Below are positions 22,461-34,879 of a stretch of 64,000 nucleotides of DNA, in pieces; position 1 is the first letter of the stretch; each line of letters starts with the position of its first letter. The notes under the pieces are model-generated. The model ran no database searches and was not told where the DNA came from. It saw only the letters and a list, made by a program, of their open reading frames with translations. Origin of the DNA: Aedes albopictus (lineage: Eukaryota > Arthropoda > Insecta > Diptera > Culicidae); NCBI RefSeq assembly GCF_035046485.1, contig NC_085138.1, positions 64,038,580-64,102,579 on the forward strand, read 5' to 3'. Both the position numbers and the translations under genes were made by a program.

Positions 22461-24067
22461 TGTAAAATGGGGTAACTTTGATAGTTTTTCAGCGAATTTT
22501 CTTAATATTTTCTCCATATAACAGTATTTCCCCGAGTTTTATATTTTTAAAACAAGTACTGGAGTCTCAGTTATCAATTGCAATTAAAAGATCTGATAAT
22601 TTTGAATATATTGGGTGGCTTTTGATTTTTCATATGAGCGAGGCTCAAATTTTCATTTTGGGGTTACTTTGATAGTGCACTGAAAAACACATCAAATCTT
22701 AAAAATAACCACAGATTGAAATCTTAGGAGTATGAACATGATGAGAGAAGCCTTGTGGAATATATCAGATAGAATTTTCGTACCTAAACATTGATTTTTA
22801 CTAAATTCTACATATAAAAATGTGTTTGTGGAGTACTGAGTGAAAAACACAGTGAATTTAGCTATCAAAAAACATCGTCTTTGTAAAAATATATGTTTAG
22901 CGGTACATCAACATATGATTACTTGCTATTCATGGTGAGTTCTCTTACTTTTTAGCTTTTTTTTTAATGTTTTATTAACAAATTTTGAACAACACAGATT
23001 TATCTACATGAAATTACAAGGGCATTGCATACTTTTAGGCGTTTATCAATGTATGGAGATCAGAGCGTTAATGATTAATCATAAATTTAATCATGATTAA
23101 TGATTAATGATTAAGATTAATCAAAATCATTAATCATAATCACAAAAAAAATCTCATTTAATCATTAATCATTAATCTTAATCACATTGTTTTTGCAATC
23201 TAATCATTAATCAGTAATCATAATCATAAGAAAAAATATTAAACAATCATTAATCATTCATCACCAAAAATGATTCATCATATAAAATATATGATCCAAT
23301 TTAAATTGGTTCAAATGCTGTTCTAAATAATATAAATTATGATTCTTTTTTCAAAAATCTCCCGGACAGAGTTACCTTTTACTTTTGAAACTTCAAAAAC
23401 ATGTTTAACAATAAATATATTTTGATCATTTCCAGTTTTTTGTGATTGATTAATCATGATTAATCATGATTTTTAATCAATGAGCCATTTTTAATCATTA
23501 ATCATAATCATTAATCACAGATAAAACCAATTTTAATCATTAATCATAATCTTTAATCATCCTAAAAATCAAATTAATCATTAATCATAATCAATAATCA
23601 TCAAAATTGGAATTTTAATCATCAATGATTAATCATGATTAAAATTTTGATTAATCATGAACGCTCTGATGGAGATTTATGTCACGATTTACAAAATTGC
23701 TTCCATTTCGTAAAAACACATTTCGTTAAGCAATTTCAGGCCAGATTCGGAATCTACTATGATGATTCTATCGAGAATAAGAGTCCATTCATTGGCAAAA
23801 TAGTTGTAACGTAGTCGTATAGCAGATTGTTTGAAGGGGTTGACAAATGACAAAAATATTAACAATTTTTATTTTTTGTTAAAAAAAATTGTATTTAAAC
23901 TAAGTTTTAATGAAAATACATCTAAGATGAGCTTTCATATGTATAGAATTGATCTACGTTTGCCTTTTTCTTAATTGATTGAAGGAATCATAGTTGTAAG
24001 ATAAACTATACAATGCCTGCCGCACTATCAAAGTTACCCGCATTATCAAAGATACCCCATTTTACGG
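22461..24067. mobile_element. TIR element with ggggtaactttgatag ends
   Basis: The left end reads gtaaaatggggtaactttga. The right end, read in reverse, is CCGTAAAATGGGGTATCTTT followed by GCGGGTAACTTTGATAG. The inverted ends enclose AT-rich non-coding DNA and a nested hAT-like MITE (23061-23668). The outermost few bases and any TA duplication are eroded, so the borders are good to about 5 bases. Without the nested MITE it is about 1 kb. Confidence 0.65.
23061..23668. mobile_element. hAT-like MITE built largely of ttaatcat repeats
   Basis: The ends are CAGAGCGTT-ATGATTAATCAT in inverted orientation, flanked by the 8-bp duplication ATGGAGAT (23053-23060 and 23669-23676). Nearly the whole 608-bp body is made of variants of taatcattaatcat, much of it self-complementary. 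The unit is part of the TIR itself, which suggests the interior expanded from the terminus. Confidence 0.88.
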
Positions 24068-24640
24068 TATAACAGTCCAAGACCACTGTTATGAGGGTTG
24101 GCTCCTTCTCAAATTATATTTTTTATATTGTAGCATCTTGAGTCACTTTTTGCTGTTATCAAGTCTCTGAGGCAAATCGTCAAATATTCATTTCGTATAC
24201 TGCCTCATGCAGCATAGTTGTCCCATACTCCCATGTTCTATGGGGATCTCTATTAACATGGGACTACTATGCTACACACGGCAGTATTATTCCCATATAA
24301 TATAAATTTCCTTAAATTCCGTTTTCTACGAAAAATTAAAACATTCGTTCTGGAAGTCAGGCACCCATATTGTAAAACACATCTTTAACCCGTTAACACC
24401 CAAGGTTTGAATCTCCATATAAAATTGTTATCAACTGTCCAAAAATAAACATGACTTCAAAGATAAATTTGAAGGCTATGGTGTAGTTCCATAAAAAATC
24501 TTCAACATAAGTTCTCAAATTCTGATAGTTTTCTAATGTTTAATTTCAGCACAATTCCAAGACTTATATTTTTGCTGCTGGTGATCGAAGTGACATTACT
24601 ACCGAAGAAGATCTTCCTAAACTACCTTTTCAGTTTTCCT
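24068..24640. other. AT-rich DNA without a gene
   Basis: An imperfect inverted pair, gcatagttgtcccat at 24208-24222 and atgggactactatgc at 24258-24272, lies in it. Otherwise nothing was recognised. Confidence 0.5.
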
Positions 24641-25165
24641 AAACTTCTCTACTTCCTCTGTTCGATCAATTTTCAATACCTTTTCTGAGAGTTCTCTTTC
24701 ATGTGCCTATTTTTCTCTACTCTATCTTATATCTGCCATCTTCTATTTACTGTAATTTATGTTCTATCTCCTCTCTTTGTCTATCAACTTCTTTATCTTC
24801 TATCTTTCTCTAATGGTATCTACCTTCTGTGTCAGCTCTGTCTTCTCGTTTTTTCTTTATATTTTATGTCTTCCCCATTTTTTAAAACCATTTTCCTAAT
24901 ATGTCTCTTCATATTTTTACGTCTTCCCATTATCACTTCTGTTGAATCTTCTCTATATTTCCATTTTATTATATTTTTGCTATGTTATCTATCTTCTGTC
25001 TTGTATAATCTATCTTTTGAATTGTCTATCTATTATCTTCTATCATCTGCTCACTTCCAATCTTATAACCATATAAGAGAAATATTCCTTTACTGTACTT
25101 CACTCCCGAAGATTCTCATCTGTTTTAATGAAAAAATATTGAAAATACTCATCGAAAGAGTTATA
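24640..25165. repeat. Pyrimidine-rich low-complexity tract
   Basis: Dense tct, ttct and tatct words on the plus strand. The open frame across it encodes a Leu/Ser/Phe-rich hydrophobic string typical of such tracts and is not taken as a gene. Confidence 0.65.
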
Positions 25166-26579
25166 TAATTCCACAAAGCAAAACATAACTCAGTAAGGCA
25201 GTTTTTAACCAAAATATACGTGCTACGTGTTAGATGAACTAAATAAAAAAAACACAAAGTATTGTAGAACACAAAGGTAAAAAAATGTTCCATCTACAAA
25301 AAAAACCAGAAAAAAAAGAGGAAAACATAAAACAAACAATCGGTGCAAAATGTTCCATTGTCCGACTGACCGCATGTCATTGACATTGAATAATTACGTA
25401 ATGCACCTATCGTGCACAACAATCGGGAATCACGATTCGCGAAAAGCTGCAAAAGCGAAGTAAGTGGACAGAAGGAAAACAGCGAGCAAAAAAAAACAAA
25501 CATAAAACAGCTGAATTCCTCATTCAACATGATTGTGTTGCATGAAACGACGACGGCGAAGCGGGAAGCAGCAACGAACAACGGATTGAAACAAAACTGC
25601 TACAAGTTCACGGAAAAAAGGCTCGACTGATCGACCTCCGATCGGGAGATCAGGCTTTAGTGCCTGGGTCCGCAGTAAGGTCACAGAAAACAGACCTCTA
25701 TGTTCAAAACTTGAAAATTCTAGTGTATTTGAACAGGTATTTACGTAAGCCAGCTCCAGCTGTAGATATACATAGTTGTCTAGATCCAGGCTGTCGACAC
25801 ATGCTGTCATAGGACGTCCGTTCTCTATGATACGGGTTCATCAACCAATCTGGAATGGCAATCTTCCACCATTCTGCTGCAATTTCGGAGAACTTGACGA
25901 CTTGAACGATTGTCACCTTTCTATCAAACTGGACCGAAATGGACAATTTGATGGAGGAGGGCCTTTGGTGGTCCTCTCCTAACTTGGACGATGCGACGGA
26001 CACACGGCAGCGATATGTATGTTAACGACCTCTCATCAATTGGTTGGTTAGTTGGCCGGTTCGATTGACCAGACTGAGGTTTGTTTGTTGAGTGAGGAGA
26101 GGTGTACGTTTTTGCTGCCATTTCTTCGACGCACAAACTTCTCAGCTAAGGCAGCAGCGTGTCAGCCGAGAGCGAGCGCATGAGGCACATTGAGTTTACT
26201 TCTTCGCGCAGGTTAATTGCATCTCTTGAGAATTGGGCACTCAAGTATGGTGTGCTGCAGAAGGCACTTGACGGGAGATCGACAAGTCACGTAACGAGAT
26301 CGAGATTCCAGGTGGTTTTTGGCGTTGAGCAATTGGACAGTTTGTTGGAAGTCGTTCGATTCGACGTTTTGCTGAAGGACAATGGAATCCAGAGTGGAGC
26401 AAAACAATTATTCAATACCCTAGCGGTAACAGCATTTGCAGATTTACATTAAATCAACCTAACTTTAACCAAAATAATGTAATTAGTGGAATACGCCTGT
26501 CAACCTTATCATTCATTAATTTTGTTCTGTTCAAAAACGTTAAAAACATTCATTAAATCCAGAAACAGCAAAAAAAGAG
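25166..26579. other. Anonymous DNA without a supported gene
   Basis: Several short open frames on both strands lack domains. A minus-strand frame near 26213-26407 faintly resembles a LINE C-terminal zinc region but is not called. Confidence 0.45.
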
Positions 26580-27865
26580 AAAATAGCAGGTAAATAAGAT
26601 ATATTTAAGGTTAAATATAGGAGATAGAGAAAATAGAAAAGATAGATATGATAAAAAAAGATTGAGAAGATAGAGAAGCTAGAGAAAGTAGAGAAGATAG
26701 AGAAGATAGAGAGGATAGAGAAGATAGAGAAGATATAGAATATAGAGAAGATATAAAAAATAGAGAAGATAGAGAAGATCGAGACGATAGAGAAGACAGA
26801 GAGATAGAATAGATAGAGGAAAGGTAAAGAAAATAGAGAAGATAGAGAAAATACTGAAGATGCAGAAGATAGAGAAAATATCGAAGATACAGAAGATACA
26901 GAAGATACAGAAGATAGAGAAGATAGAGAAGATAGAGAAGATAGAGAAGATAGAGAGGATAGAGAAGATTGAGAAGAAAGAGAGATAAATAAGATAGAGG
27001 AGATAGAGGATAGATAGAGAAAATAGAGAAGATAGAGAAAATATTGAAGATGCAGAAGATAGAGAAAATATTCAAGATACAGAAGATAGAGAAGATATAG
27101 AAGAAAGAGAAGATAGAGAAGATAGAGACGATAGAGAAGATGGAGAAGATAGAGAAGATAGAACAGATATGGAAGATAGAAGATAAAAGCAGGACACAGA
27201 ATAAAGATAAAAGACAAAAGATAGGAAACAAACCGATTGCAAGTGGTTGCTAAAGATAGAGAAGATAGAGAAGATCGAGACGATAGAGAAGATCAAGAAG
27301 ATAGGGAAGACACAAAAGATAGAGAGGATAGAGAAGATTGAGAAGATAGAGAAGACAGAGAAGATAGAGAGATAAAGAAGATAGATGAGATAGAGAAGAT
27401 AGCCAAGATAGAGAAGATAGAGTAGGTAGAGAAGATAGAAGATTGAGAAGATAGAGAAGACAGAGAAGATAGAGAGAGAAAGAAGATAGAAGAGATAGAG
27501 GATAGGAAAAGAAAATAGAGAAGATAGAGAAAATATTGAAGATACAGAAGAAAGAGAAGATAGAGAGGATAGAGAAGATTGAGAAGATAGAGAAGATAGA
27601 GAGATAAATAAGATAGAGGATATAGAGGATAGATAGAGAAAATAGAGAAGATAGAGAAAATATTGAAGATGCAGAAGATAGAGAAAGTATTCAAGATACA
27701 GAAGATAGAGAAGATATAGAAGAAAGAGAAGATAGAGAAGATAGACAAGATAGACAAGATAGACAAGATAGAGAAGACAGAGAAGATAGAGACGATAAAG
27801 AAGACGGAGAAGATAGAGAAGATAGAGAAGATAGAAAAGATAGAAAAGATATGGAAGATAGAAGA
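26580..27865. repeat. gatagagaa minisatellite
   Basis: About 1.3 kb of purine-rich repeats with a 9-bp unit gagaagata and variants. It is arranged in two longer blocks separated by the phrase aaaccgattgcaagtggttg near 27229-27250. That phrase recurs at 28081-28100, so the blocks are segmental duplicates. The minus-strand open frames of Ser/Leu/Phe/Tyr are by-products. Confidence 0.9.
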
Positions 27866-27867
27866 TA

Positions 27868-28034
27868 CCCAAGTAACACACATGTTATATAAAAGTTACG
27901 ACAGCGCAAGTTTTGGTTGTATAGAAGTTTATTTTACGTTATTTCAACACAATGTTAGAATTACGTAAAATAAACTTCTATACAACCAAAACTTGCGCTG
28001 TCGTAACTCTATTATAACATGTGTGTTGCTTGGG
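27868..28034. mobile_element. 167-bp hairpin MITE with TA target
   Basis: Starts CCCAAGTAACACACATGT and ends with its near complement; the two arms of about 70 bp leave a small loop. TA flanks it at 27866-27867 and 28035-28036. The paralogous block at 27178-27200 shows the uninterrupted target (gaagataaaagcag), which proves the borders. Confidence 0.92.
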
Positions 28035-28036
28035 TA

Positions 28037-29380
28037 AAAGCAGAACACAGAATAAAGATAAAAGACAAAAAATAGGAAACAAACCGATTGCAAGTGGTTG
28101 CCAAATAGAACTCCTGAGAATCTTGGAAGCTTTATCATGCGTTTAAAATAAGTTTTTGATTACCAGAGTCAATTACAGAGTAAGTAAATATTTCTTTACC
28201 ATTCTTCAACCCCACAATTCCGTTGAAGTTTGTATTTTTCTTCCAGTCCATTGTACCTCCCTGGATGATGTTTGAGTAGTTTGCGCCTTCCCAAACAATA
28301 AACAGAGCTTCTGTTCATATTGGCTTTATTGCTCAAAACTAAAAAAAAAATATACCAAGAAGCGCGTGCAATCGCGGTCGTCGTCGTTGGCAGTGTTGTG
28401 TTTGACAAATGCTCAAATGTCAGTCAACTTTTCTCCCGGGTGCGATGATGGTGGCAGCGTATGCAGTGATATGTTTAGCATATAACAACAACCTCTACAG
28501 ATTTATGTGTACTTTTTTATTGTTATTGCTGCCTGCATATTTTCCTCTGGTCTTTTTTCTGTCCTGCCTCAGAAATGACAGAGGAGTCCGTTGACATTTA
28601 ATTGAATTCTCGGCGCGATTTATGACGTGCGTTTCGTGGATGATGAAATTGTGACCATAAGGGTTTGTAAATGATGAAGTGCCATGTTAGATTTAACTTC
28701 CAGCGTCGACGGTTGTGGGAGATTCGATTCACTTCCATCAACGGTGGCGCGGTTTAGCAAGAGCTCATTAAGGGCCCCTTCAGAGCAGAGTGACAATTCC
28801 GACGACGACCGCATGCCCTAGTTAGTCACTGCACGCCGGACGGACAGGTACTACACGCCGACGCGTACGCTCTAATAAAGACGACGCTATGCTTGGGGAG
28901 ATTGTGCAATAGTCTACATAAATCTTGGAACCGATTGCAGTAGAAGAGGGCGTTCAGTTCAGTTCAGAGGACCTTTTTGACGCATTCAAGCACGTCTCTC
29001 GCATTACGGCGTAAAATAGTCTAAAAGTTTGAATGGGGCAATTTACTCGGACAATGTTTTTACTGGAAACACGTTCCGGCAGTAGATCGCGAACACCAAC
29101 TAGTCAGATCTGGCTAGGGCGTTCGAATTGGAACAGCTGATTTATCACACAAGCTGGCTTTTCTTAAATGCTTCAATGCGAATATGTATTGCGAGATGAT
29201 ATCGATTTGTATGTAGTTGAGTCTTTGTTCAGACCGAAACGCAATTTTATTATTGTATGGGATACATATTTTTCTCCCAAATTTTGTATGGGATACAGAT
29301 TTTTGAAAAGAATGATACAGATTTTTCAAAAAAAAAACATCTGGCATCCCTGCTCTTGACGAGCAAGTGCTCCAGTGCTC
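28037..29380. other. No recognised gene
   Basis: The first ~70 bp duplicate 27185-27250. The remainder includes GC-rich stretches (28730-28870) and AT-rich stretches; no exon signals were convincing. Confidence 0.45.
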
Positions 29381-30140
29381 TTGCCAAGCATCCTAGAGGG
29401 TTAGGGTCTTCAGTAAAGTTGTCTATATTGAATAGTGCTATACTTCCATATCTTTGGTTTTGATCTAGATCTGCTGAAACTGATCTAGATAAGTTTAATC
29501 TTTCAATACGACGCTACAGTGTTCTCGGTATGCATCCTAGATGGTTGGAGTCTCCGATAATGCGCTTTGTATTCGTTGGTACTACATTGTTACGTTCTCG
29601 GTTTTGATCTAGACCTACGGAAACTGATCTAGATATTTTTTTATCTTTCAATACGACGCTCTAGTGTTCTCGGTATACATCCTAGATGGATGGAGTCAGC
29701 AGAGTGCTTTGGATTGGTTGATAATACATTCCTACGTCTCCGGTTTTGCTCTAGATCTGCTGAAACTGAACTAGATCAGTTGTATCTTTTGCTATGATTA
29801 TGTAGTGTCCTAGATATGCATCATGAAAGGTTGAAGTCTTTGATAAAGTATTTATTGTTACCACATTTTCAAGTCTTCGATTTTGATCTAGATTGGCTGT
29901 AATTGCTCTAGACATTGTTTTTCTTTTTGTGTGCCATTCTAGTTTTTTTTTTCATTTTTTCATGTATTTTTGTGTCGGTCTAGTGTTTTGGATTTGCATC
30001 CTAGATGGTTGCAGTCTTCGACAAAGTGCTTTGGGTTGATAGATACTATTTTTTTACGTTTTCGGTTTTGGCAACCTATGCTGTAACTTACCTGGATTAG
30101 TTTTTTTTTTCGATATACGTTCAATATTAGAGCTCTAGAT
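29381..30140. repeat. Tandem repeat, 141-177-bp units
   Basis: Five diverged units sharing gcatcctagatggttggagt, a cttcgataaagtgcttt phrase, and tttgatctagatctgctgaa. Unit markers are near 29389, 29530, 29678, 29819 and 29996. Confidence 0.8.
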
Positions 30141-30744
30141 TTTAATCTCTAAGACCTAGCCCACGCGTGGGCTCCATACTACACACGAAACAGCACGTCG
30201 TTAACGATTTTTAATTCCGTTACCCACCCATTTTCGCACCGGTCGTTTGTTTCCATGCGAGTAAAATAATTATCCGTCGCCTTTGCGCACCGGTTGTCTC
30301 TATTCCATCCGTATAATCGGTTTTTGCACTGTAAATCATGTGTGGTGTCATTGCAAATCTTATTCTGGCAAATAATCTGAGCAGTATTTTTTTTTAAAGA
30401 AGAGGGTTTTGGATAAAATTCAAAACTGTTCTATGCTACGTTTAAAGATAACATTTTCTCTAGAATGTGTTATTAGATTTAATCCCGGAATTCAAGTTTT
30501 TCTTACTTAATAATATGATTGTGACTTACTGTACGGCTTGTACAGGTTGATTTTTGTTCTAAAATAATGTTTATCTCTTCAATATCCACGTTGCCTTTCT
30601 CGCAAGAAATTTATCAGCCCGCAAATAATATATCTGAATTTGAGCTTTTGAGCATTTTTTTTATATTAAGGTTTATTGAGTAATAACATCCCTTGCATTT
30701 TCCTTATAATGTTTTGGACATGTGTGTAAAATGCATTCATAATG
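30141..30744. other. AT-rich DNA without a gene
   Basis: Nothing recognised apart from short hairpin-like words around ccacgcgtgg at 30161-30170. Confidence 0.45.
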
Positions 30745-30746
30745 TA

Positions 30747-32151
30747 GGGTAATTCGCCAATTGTTGAACGGTTAGCACCGGCATTTTGGTTTTCGTTTGT
30801 TTTTCCGTGCATAATTCCACTTTAGTTGAAAAATATCCAGTGAACGTCTAGATCTACTTATCCCTTATACTGCCCATTGAATTTGTGTTCCCTTAAATTC
30901 CATTTTCTAAGAGAAAATAGAACATTTGTATGGGAAGTCTGTAACCCAAATGTTGAACGCTTCCTTAAGCTAGCTCATCCTAATGTTGGACGGTTCTCGT
31001 TGAAAGGTTGAAGCTTTGTTCGTAATTGATGACGTATAACCCGACATCAACCTATCATTCACCTGTTTTTATTTTGGCCACCAAACCCAACATAGACACG
31101 ACAGTTACCTGATGTGGGTCCAACAGTGGTCCAACATTTGATCAAAATTGACCCGACTTTGACCCGACATCCGATATTTTTTCACCCTGGCGGATTTTTT
31201 CCGGGTTTTTTGTGTTTTGTGCCCAGCTAGTCCGAGCTAGTGACAATTCATTTAAATGACAAAGAATCGCACATTTGAAGAGAGCTCTAGTGGACTGAAA
31301 TCGGTTTAAAGATGACTAGATGCAAAAATGGCTGAAAAGATTTGATTAGAAGCGAAAACGACAGAAGAAAGGTACGCCTTTTAAAGCCCCTGAAACTCTT
31401 CTGGAAACCCATGGGACCCACTCAACCCCCAAGAACACTCATGGAATGACCCTGAAATCCCTTGAAAACCCTTGGATTGCTCCTGAGCCTCCTGGAACGC
31501 CTTGAAATACTCCTGGGACCCCCTAACACTCTGAATTCCTCTTGAACACCTCTGAAACGCCCTTGAAACCCATTGAAACCCACTGGAATCTTTTTGAAGC
31601 CCACTGGAACACCCCTAGAACATCCCTGGAACGCCTTTGAAACCCCACGAAATGTACGATTAGGAAAACTGAAAAAAAATCTAGCAGTCATGCTAACATC
31701 GTAGGTTATGCCAGTGTTCAACAATTGGATCATGGATGCATATGATAGTGTGATAAGAAAAATAGTTTTTTCAAATTAAATTACAATGAAAATGTGATTT
31801 TAAACAATGTTAAACTGTTAATGACATCCTTCCAGTTCTTGTAACTATAGTGTGCCTTTGATATTTATGGTCGATTTGCCCGCAAAGCTTAGTTCGTAAC
31901 AGCAATTTCTTAAAATTAATCTTAAGAATTGTGCAGTTTTCGTGTCATCAGCGGTACAAAATTTTGAATCAATTTTTTGACGAAAAATATGTATAATTTT
32001 GTAACTTAATTGGAGCAATATCGTGACCCACATGTATATGCATCTACATCATACGTTAACGTTGGATGAAAATTACTTGAGTAAGATTTATAATAAAATA
32101 TTCAGAAACTGTTCAACATTTGGGTAGTGTTCAACAATTAGCGAATTACCC
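30747..32151. mobile_element. 1.4-kb TIR element with TA target
   Basis: Inverted ends GGGTAATTCGCCAATTGTTG (left) and GGGTAATTCGCTAATTGTTG (right, reversed). TA lies outside both (30745-30746 and 32152-32153). Subterminal copies of the word tgttgaac occur inside both ends. The interior is non-coding and includes a degenerate ccctgaaacc array at 31380-31650, probably acquired. Confidence 0.78.
31380..31650. repeat. Degenerate cctgaaaccc repeat
   Basis: Same type as 1-290: words such as cttgaaacccattgaaaccc repeated imprecisely. An open frame on the minus strand is a by-product. Confidence 0.65.
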
Positions 32152-32153
32152 TA

Positions 32154-32501
32154 GTTGTCTCCTTCACAACTTCGCGTAGGTAAACATTCTTGGTCATAGT
32201 AAATACTGTCTTCCAAAAGTCTAGATTTATATCGGTATTATTTTTTTTTTTTTCAAAAAATATCTACAGTTTTTTTGTGATTTCTGAATTGAGTTACATA
32301 GGATTTATTCAATTACGCAAACGTATTGTTGGAGGGGGAGTTGGTCTAGCGCTGTGTTATGCTTCACATAAAATTCCGATATTTCTCATACAAAATTTGT
32401 TACGTTGGGGAGGGAGGCGATCTAAAACTGCAAAATCTTGCATTACGTAATATTAAATATTCAAATTTTGAATGAATCCATATCCATAAGTATCTCTAAA
32501 G
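32154..32501. other. AT-rich DNA, possibly an eroded MITE
   Basis: tcaattacgcaa near 32308 and gcattacgtaat near 32440 face each other around a G-rich segment, as in the MITE at 47912-48064. The ends are too diverged to call. Confidence 0.35.
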
Positions 32502-32766
32502 GGTCTCCAGTTAGCCTAGTGGTTAAGGCTATGGATCGCCAATCCGGAGACGGCGGGTTCGATTCCCGTTCCGGTCGGGAAAATTTTCTCGATTCCCTGG
32601 ATAATAGTGTATAATTGTGCTTGCCTCACAATATACAAATTCATGCAATGGCGGGCAAAGGAAGCCCTTCAATTAATAACTGTAGAAGTGCTTAAGGAAC
32701 ACTAAGTTGAAGCGACTTCCGCCAAGTCCCAGTGGGGACGTAGAGCCATTAAAAAGAAGAAGAAGA
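32502..32766 (+). mobile_element. Feilai-like tRNA-derived SINE, full length
   Basis: The 5' part is tRNA-like: A box TAGCCTAGTGG at 32512-32522 and B box GGTTCGATTCC at 32556-32566, an internal RNA polymerase III promoter. A tRNA-unrelated body follows (caatatacaaattcatgcaa, ccaagtcccagtggggacg). It ends in a short (AGA)n tail. I recognise this as the Aedes SINE family Feilai. SINEs carry no protein and are copied by LINE machinery. A truncated relative sits at 41651-41786. Confidence 0.88.
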
Positions 32767-33949
32767 TCTGAGTAACTTTGCTGAGGCCCATACTTAAAAT
32801 ATACACTTCGTGATCATACAGACCAACCATTCAACTGATCATTCAGCCCTCAATAATCGTCAGACACCCAGCACGAGGCACCATAATCGCGCTGTCGTCC
32901 ATACAAGTACCTAGCCGGGCACGTTCGACGGGGTGTTGGGTTGTTGATTGACTGGTGAGCAGCTTTGGCAAATTATCCGAGCCCGAAAAAGGCCGGCTGT
33001 CCGCGGTCAGGAGTGTGTATATTCAGCTCACCCCTTCGGAGCTCTAGGTCTATCTAGAGGTCTCTCACATCAACGTCATCGCAGTCAGTCAGTACCATGT
33101 CAAAGTGACAAAATCAACACACAATCATAAATATCGATCAAAACGGCCTGAAACAGCACGCGCCCCATGGTTCCGCGGCTACGGGGTTAAGATCAGCGAG
33201 ACGACCGCGGCGCGGCGGCATGGCAGTCTTATCAGTTTACAAATTGTTCACCAAAGCCGGTTTGAACCACAGCAGCGTACCCGGTAGGCTACCCCCGCCG
33301 GCGGGGATTGACCAAGAGAGCCTGTCAAGCCAGGCCACCGCCGCCACCGCTTGTAAGGCTATCAGTACAACAGCTGGTAGCCCCGGGGTGGCCAGTAGGT
33401 AAGAGGCTGCTTAACGCAGGTGAGCCTTTCACTTCGGGGTACAACCGGCAGCCGTAGCAGCAGCAGCAACCGTGGATTAGTGGTGGTTGTTCCAGTGATT
33501 GAGGGGTGCGCACAAGGCGGACTCAACAAATTAGCAACATAAATTATGAGCGCGCATTGACTGTGACTGCTCTGCTCGCGAGCCACCACACTGACTAGTG
33601 ATCGAGTTCGACAACGGCCGGGCACGCGGGCACGCAACCCGCCGGCCGGGTGTCAATATTTGCCATGAACGGGCAAGAAATGTAAACAACTTCATAATCT
33701 CATTGATCATCGATTAGCGGAGAGCTAATAATATAGGTGGGATAGTGCTTAAAGAATCGGTTAGGAAATTGAATTGTCGTCTATGATTAATGATTGACTA
33801 GGTCGAAGTCGAATCTCAAAATGTCACTGGTCGATTTGCGTCGTCGTGTGGTAACGGAGTAAATCGTAGATTTCTTACTTGTAGCGACTAGTGTATTGTA
33901 AGAAACTTAAAAAATCCTTTTCCAATTACTTAACGCTTATCTTTGCTCA
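32767..33949. other. GC-richer DNA without a recognised gene
   Basis: 33150-33650 is GC- and CpG-rich compared with its surroundings and could be a regulatory or exonic island. However, no open frame there shows a domain and none has convincing splice signals. Confidence 0.4.
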
Positions 33950-34440
33950 ATACATGTCTAGAATGTAGTTTTTTCTCCCTGTTGATGGTACAGTTCTGCG
34001 AGTTCTTCTGGGATTCTTCCAGATATCTTCTGAGAAATTCATTCCCAGATTCCTGGGCTCCTTCTTTGATTACAAAAAGAGTTTTTACAGGGAGAGACAA
34101 TTTTGGAATTCTTCCAGAAGTTGCTTCTGGATTTTCAGGAGTTTGTTCCAAAGTTCTTCCGAAGGTTCTTTCGAGCTATGTAAGGATGTTCTTTCTATGA
34201 TTTCTCTTAGACTCATTTGCAATTCCTCTAGAAGTTCCTTCTAGAATTTTACCAGGAATTCTTTTTAGGAGTTTTTTCGATACTTTTCCTTGAGTTTTTT
34301 TTTCTGGGGTTTTCCTGAAGTTCCTCTTGTTATTCCTCGGGTAGTTTCTTTTTAATTTTTTTTTCCTGGAGTGCTTTCTGTGCTTTTCTAGTAATTTCTT
34401 CTGGGATATCTCTAGGTACACCTTGTTACATCGTTCCAGA
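33950..34440. repeat. Degenerate ggaattcttccagaagttg array
   Basis: Same theme and orientation as 11461-11940. No gene. Confidence 0.7.
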
Positions 34441-34639
34441 AAGCCCTGAAAATTTTCAAGTTCTTCAAAAATTCCTTCCTACAAATTTGCAGAATTTTCA
34501 GTAGATCCTTTATGAGATTTTGAGAAATAATATTTGGCCAATTGAGTGTCAGAGTAAATGAGTCATGAAAACTTCCATTGTCGACCACGTCAATCGTATT
34601 CCGTTACGAAGGAAAATAATGATATAATATCTACTTAAA

Positions 34640-34815
34640 GAGATGCTAGCTAATCGCCGGTGTCCCGAACCATGTGTTGTGCATTAATCGAATCAAGCTC
34701 AGTTCGGTGCCTACAGGGGACGGAGCTGATCAAGTGGCTCCGTAACTTGGAAGATAAAAGCACCAATAAACCGAATTGGAAGTGGTAGGTTCGATTCCCA
34801 CCGATGCACGAGGAT
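34640..34815 (+). mobile_element. Possible tRNA-derived SINE remnant
   Basis: B-box-like GGTTCGATTCC at 34788-34798 followed by caccgatgca, as in the 3' end of a glycine tRNA. A weak A-box-like tggctccgtaacttgg lies 58 bp upstream. The acceptor stem does not close, so it is not a functional tRNA gene. Confidence 0.3.
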
Positions 34816-34879
34816 ATTTTTTTAATCTTAATCTGTTGATCAAACACGTGTTTCTTTCGGGTGACATTCATAGTAATCA

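Noticed and set aside
24701..25168. 155-residue hydrophobic open frame
   Set aside because: It lies in a pyrimidine-rich tract and encodes a Leu/Ser/Phe/Tyr string typical of such DNA. There is no domain or exon signal.
26170..26460. Minus-strand frame resembling a LINE C-terminal zinc region (CLLQHTILECPILKR)
   Set aside because: Only a dozen residues fit the pattern and no neighbouring RT sequence is recognisable.
26540..27883. Long minus-strand open frames rich in SSLSSLSS and IFSIFS
   Set aside because: They are translations of the gatagagaa minisatellite in several frames.
32502..32578. A tRNA gene
   Set aside because: A and B boxes are present, but the sequence continues into a SINE body with an AGA tail; it is a SINE head. 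The same applies to 36131-36204.
33150..33650. Host exon or CpG island
   Set aside because: GC-rich, but no open frame shows a domain or clear splice sites; left as unannotated DNA.
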